DNA of 8,879 nucleotides from Candidatus Woesearchaeota archaeon (lineage in GTDB: Archaea; Nanobdellota; Nanobdellia; Woesearchaeales; UBA525): positions 6,957 through 15,835 of the forward strand of contig DUGD01000094.1 in assembly GCA_013331575.1 (NCBI GenBank), written 5' to 3'. The position numbers were made by a program, and so were the translations under genes. The notes below the pieces were generated by a model, which ran no database searches, had not been told where the DNA came from, and saw nothing but the letters and a program-made list of their open reading frames with translations. Positions within the stretch are counted from its first letter, which is position 1. Every line of letters starts with the position of its first letter. Of the stretch, positions 7,401 through 8,879 are shown piece by piece.

Positions 7401-8735
7401 GAGTGCAAGATCACCGTCTGCACGGAGAATATCCACTGCAATCCCGGCACTATATGTGTCGAAGGCTCTTGTGTCGTGCCGTCCTCCTGCGTGGTCGATG
7501 ATGATTGCGGTATAGGCGCCGGTGACTCGGTCGTGTGCAACGACGAACGTTGTGTGGTGCCCTCTTGCGGTAACCGCCTCAAGGACGTCGATGAGACCGG
7601 TGTCGATTGCGGCGGCCAATGCCAAGCGTGCGTCGCTTGTGCCGTGGATGGCGATTGCTCGGCTCCGCGCGTCTGCGCAAGCGGTGTGTGCGCGAGCCCC
7701 GCAAGCTGCCTGGCCGATTCTGATTGTGATCCCCAGCGGGTCTGCATGGAGGGCGCGTGCATCCCCATCGCAGTATGCGAGACGGATGATGATTGCGCAG
7801 AAGGCAGAGTGTGCACGCTCCATATCTGCGCCGTTCCCGATGCGCAAGGTTGCGCTAGCGATTATGATTGTGCTTCAGGAGAGTCCTGCGATACAGTCAC
7901 AGGAGAATGTTCGATTATGGAGGACGGATGCACTACCGACTATGACTGCCAAGCGGGAGAGGTGTGCAATGCGTATTCCGGTCGTTGCACTGCGGTCGGT
8001 CAAGGGCCCGATGACCCGTATGATCCCGGCACGCCCGATGGTCCTGTGGACGAACCGGAGAAAAGCCATTTACTCTCTATTTTGCTCATCGTGGTGGGCA
8101 TCGCTATTATGGGCGGGGCAGGATACTTCCTGTACGAGCAGAACCATGAGAAACGGGCTATGGCGATGCAGCAGGCGCTCGCCGCCCAGGCCGCGCAGAT
8201 GTCGGCGCAGAATGCCCGTGGCCGCGCAGGCTCTCCGCCTGTCGGCGGAGCAGGAGGGCCGGCCGGTGCGCGGCCGATGGATCCGCAGGTCATTGCGAAG
8301 ATGCGCGCCGAACAGAACGCGAAGCTTCAAGCGATGCGCGATGAGGCTGCGAAACGCGCCGCGGAGAAAGCTGCGAAACGCAGTTCTGTGTTCGGCGGAT
8401 TCGATGCGCTAGTGGATGGTGTATCGTTTGGCGCCGCGAAAGACAGTCAGTCTCCTGACTCGAAAACTGTCTCTGTTGGCAAAGTCGCTGATAGTGGCGC
8501 AAAGAACGCTCCAGTCGATGAGTCGGATGATGGTTTTGTCGATATCGGCGCGTTGCGGAAAAGAACGTCTTCACAGCAACTTTCAAAAGAATCAGATAAG
8601 GGTTCGACGCGCGATCCCGGAGACAAAACTCCTACAAAGACCGCTACATCAGAATCCGACGATAAAAAATCGAATAAGAAAAAAAGCAGCGGAAAGACGG
8701 ATGATGACGCGTTCAGTGAGCTCGATAAGCTGTGA
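4410..8735 (+). CDS. Giant Ig-like / Cys-repeat transmembrane surface protein
   Basis: 1441 residues. A hydrophobic segment at 19-40 with V-E-A|S-A (cut near 45) is the signal peptide. An Ig-like module at about 49-160 is followed by two tandem copies of a 380-residue block (161-539 and 545-927), each made of four Ig-like modules. Each of these nine modules has exactly two cysteines. Residues 934-1193 carry 44 cysteines in two G-V-D-C-G-G modules and nine C-x5-C-x5-C-x4-C-like units with D before the second Cys. After an acidic, P/G-rich linker, a single transmembrane helix (1221-1242) leads to a 199-residue cytoplasmic tail: Ala/Gln/Met helix, Gly/Pro patch, charged helix (about 1291-1325), then a Lys/Ser/Asp-rich disordered end finishing A-F-S-E-L-D-K-L. 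Sixteen N-x-S/T sequons all lie before residue 930. Topology is outside-in with E-K-R just inside the membrane. The family is unnamed to me; similar layouts occur in DPANN archaea. The role is inferred as a cell-surface adhesin or stalk coupled to the cytoplasm. ATG 4464 (residue 19) is a less likely start, as it lacks an SD. Confidence 0.9.
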   Translation: MLATDRVSILSRAVLSTTMFAVLIAVLAVVALVSFATVTVPAVEASASIDATTYSVRNPKISVNYTDPVFLVDKSLIALDIDNPTAEYPLCQLPAQEGQQSFTKTYTLYTKQDADPRTCQGGESAVLIPGRYQLTLEAVDPQGKPTMPNSIDILEFIIDGIDIMLSTPASGVANRRPFDIYFITSDTAICRYSFTSKPFEQMIATAEGAAYSQNHNIAGIDYIGDLYIICEEQSGRQTPAKFDIGWDLTAPILTVSSSPARLIDPRYKYVSITATTDENTTCWMDGEPFPRDDPRFPIEDPARYSLYTKRHDLVRYYNEITDNQEHNFTYTIKCRNLAGRESTKQLNVTVDFGDFVFIDVLNPPLVIRESSFELRVRPTFPADTCTVNDAIMDPDGDDSAVFSTYLSGLEGRNRLFLNCSGAKNATREYNITIDTTPPDTPALNASDAICANIISARFNTTDPGGVGATGVLSYTYTVSDARGVIVSDTQLPQQVSVMLSRAVTPPLRWEVYATDYAGNNGTSAIQEIAAPIEGEDEECGLPAFITVQAPNAGFSRTKPYSLVIGTLRASECRYTLQPGAPWSAMTPFTPSGDKRTHTKTALTFADTMLYVGCNETAEGTAGLYHRKMVHIGVDASAPRIAVLTDPNPVVDPMAKIVLVSVTTDDDAYCTHNSTDGPQFTTLADTVQAAYTTEHTSLFDYRALTSTTRERRTARVTCKNLAHDENSSVFMIVIDLGAPLRIETLSPDRYVAESDVLLKVKPSKIASCTWQESGSDDAPATFTTVDEENNTHEVTLSGLAEGSHSYVVECTAVDGTGTTIVQFVVDNTPPVVVDLSGPTTICPAQPASYHYNITGLDKNPVISYALERADGTGASFQDNTTDDVITLSVTGVDPGDYTLTVTPISQAGVIGTPGTLGVAVMGRTDEACLQSSDHCKNKIQDPGEDGVDCGGTCPNACIMCSITEDCPPGLDCIEGFCSHDGACEFDEDCDLGEGCVLGECKITVCTENIHCNPGTICVEGSCVVPSSCVVDDDCGIGAGDSVVCNDERCVVPSCGNRLKDVDETGVDCGGQCQACVACAVDGDCSAPRVCASGVCASPASCLADSDCDPQRVCMEGACIPIAVCETDDDCAEGRVCTLHICAVPDAQGCASDYDCASGESCDTVTGECSIMEDGCTTDYDCQAGEVCNAYSGRCTAVGQGPDDPYDPGTPDGPVDEPEKSHLLSILLIVVGIAIMGGAGYFLYEQNHEKRAMAMQQALAAQAAQMSAQNARGRAGSPPVGGAGGPAGARPMDPQVIAKMRAEQNAKLQAMRDEAAKRAAEKAAKRSSVFGGFDALVDGVSFGAAKDSQSPDSKTVSVGKVADSGAKNAPVDESDDGFVDIGALRKRTSSQQLSKESDKGSTRDPGDKTPTKTATSESDDKKSNKKKSSGKTDDDAFSELDKL
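4890..6026 (+). repeat. Ectodomain super-repeat, copy A (four Ig-like modules)
   Basis: Residues 161-539 of the 1441-residue protein. Modules: i 161-251 (A-I-C-R-Y-S-F ... L-Y-I-I-C-E-E ... D-L-T-A-P), ii 252-353 (T-T-D-E-N-T-T-C ... K-C-R-N-L-A), iii 354-438 (D-T-C-T-V ... L-N-C-S-G ... D-T-T-P-P), iv 439-539 (D-A-I-C-A-N ... D-E-E-C). Each pairs in order with a module of copy B, with matching cysteines and boundary motifs. The repetition shows at protein level; no long identical DNA stretch was seen, so the duplication is old. Confidence 0.8.
6042..7190 (+). repeat. Ectodomain super-repeat, copy B (four Ig-like modules)
   Basis: Residues 545-927 of the 1441-residue protein. Modules: i 545-638 (S-E-C-R-Y-T-L ... 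L-Y-V-G-C-N-E ... D-A-S-A-P), ii 639-736 (T-T-D-D-D-A-Y-C ... T-C-K-N-L-A), iii 737-829 (A-S-C-T-W ... V-E-C-T-A ... D-N-T-P-P), iv 830-927 (T-T-I-C-P ... D-E-A-C). Module lengths (94, 98, 93, 98) nearly match copy A (91, 102, 85, 101). Confidence 0.8.
7209..7988 (+). repeat. 44-cysteine repeat domain coding region
   Basis: Residues 934-1193 of the 1441-residue protein. There are two halves. The first (from C934) has one C-x13-C-G-G-x-C-x3-C module and four 4-Cys units; the second (from C1053) has one C-x13-C-G-G-x-C-x2-C module and five units. The unit consensus is C-x5-C-x5-C-x4-C, with D before the second Cys in eight of nine; unit 4 has a longer second gap (9) and the last two a longer third gap (6). 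The even count (44) and regular spacing suggest full disulfide pairing; the many Asp residues would also allow calcium binding, which is inference. Confidence 0.85.
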
Positions 8736-8761
8736 CTAAGCTGTGACTAGATAAGCTGTGA
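8726..8761 (+). repeat. Triplicated stop-codon segment (TAAGCTGTGA x3)
   Basis: TAAGCTGTGA occurs at 8726-8735, 8737-8746 and 8752-8761. The first copy ends with the TGA stop of the 1441-residue gene. The copies are offset by 11 and 15 bases, and stops appear in every frame (TGA 8733, TAA 8737, TGA 8744, TAG 8748). Confidence 0.85.
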
Positions 8762-8765
8762 ATCA

Positions 8766-8837
8766 ATGGAAAGAACTGCGTCTATGGAAGGAACTGTATC
8801 GATGGAAGGTACTGTGTCGATGGAATGGATTGTGATT
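8766..8837 (+). repeat. Four imperfect 18-base tandem repeats (ATGGAAGG.ACTGT.TCG)
   Basis: Units begin with ATGGAA at 8766, 8784, 8802 and 8820; the first three are close matches and the fourth has diverged. Eighteen is a multiple of three and each unit opens with ATG, so the tract reads as hexapeptides MERTAS, MEGTVS, MEGTVS, MEWIVI and continues to a TGA at 8862-8864, a 32-codon frame. No SD or TATA box is seen for it. It may be a repeat-born mini-ORF, or simply a minisatellite between genes. The remaining bases to 8879 show nothing recognisable. Confidence 0.75.
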
Positions 8838-8879
8838 GGTGATTGTTGTGACACGAGAGACTGACAAAGCCCTCAACTG

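Noticed and set aside
6723..7847. Minus-strand open frames of 374 and 203 codons over the Cys-rich region
   Set aside because: They are low-complexity mirrors of the repeated plus-strand Cys codons, with no SD or TATA box and no recognisable fold.
7522..8412. Plus-strand 296-codon frame overlapping the end of the Cys domain and the membrane helix
   Set aside because: It is an out-of-frame shadow; the main frame keeps exact Cys spacing and a membrane helix through the same bases.
8726..8837. CRISPR array
   Set aside because: The repeats are 10 and 18 bases, adjacent or nearly so, and have no unique spacers.

Overview
The window reads as a moderately GC-rich archaeal genome segment, most likely from a DPANN-type small archaeon. 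Three things point this way. Two genes are preceded by archaeal TATA boxes placed where a leaderless transcript would begin at or next to the start codon. One protein has the archaeal class III (pilin-like) signal motif R-G-Q in front of a hydrophobic segment. The two largest proteins are giant, cysteine-rich surface proteins with DxTPP Ig-like domains and GVDCGG modules, an architecture I know from DPANN genomes. The lineage is inferred from architecture only; there is no marker gene here.

Layout. Positions 1-116 hold an uncertain gene fragment and a TATA box. Positions 117-1481 (+) encode a 454-residue pilin-like membrane-anchored protein. Positions 1482-1990 are mostly occupied on the minus strand by a possible 118-codon gene (1516-1872) that contains a GC-rich nested inverted repeat. 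At 1954-1967 lies a BRE/TATA promoter for the next gene (about 1991-4312, +), a secreted cysteine-rich protein with carboxypeptidase-regulatory-like, FN3-like and Ig-like parts. After 97 bases and a Shine-Dalgarno sequence comes a 1441-residue gene (4410-8735, +). It encodes a signal peptide, nine two-cysteine Ig-like modules (eight forming a tandem duplication of about 380 residues), a 44-cysteine repeat domain, one transmembrane helix and a 199-residue cytoplasmic tail. The last 144 bases hold short tandem repeats, including four 18-base units.

How they may work together. All three plus-strand genes encode envelope proteins. The first would sit in the membrane by a pilin-like N-terminus. 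The second is exported and has no C-terminal anchor. The third spans the membrane and links a long disulfide-rich ectodomain to a cytoplasmic tail. The second and third look co-transcribed: a leaderless first gene followed by an SD-led second one. A cell-surface stalk, adhesin or host-contact structure is a reasonable inference, but nothing in the sequence proves the role.

Most striking observations: the perfect two-cysteines-per-module pattern over the duplicated ectodomain of the 1441-residue protein; the strict spacing of its 44-cysteine domain; N-glycosylation sequons confined to the Ig-like part; three F-x-x-[L/I] islands in its cytoplasmic tail; and short tandem duplications with stop codons in all three frames just after each of the three genes.
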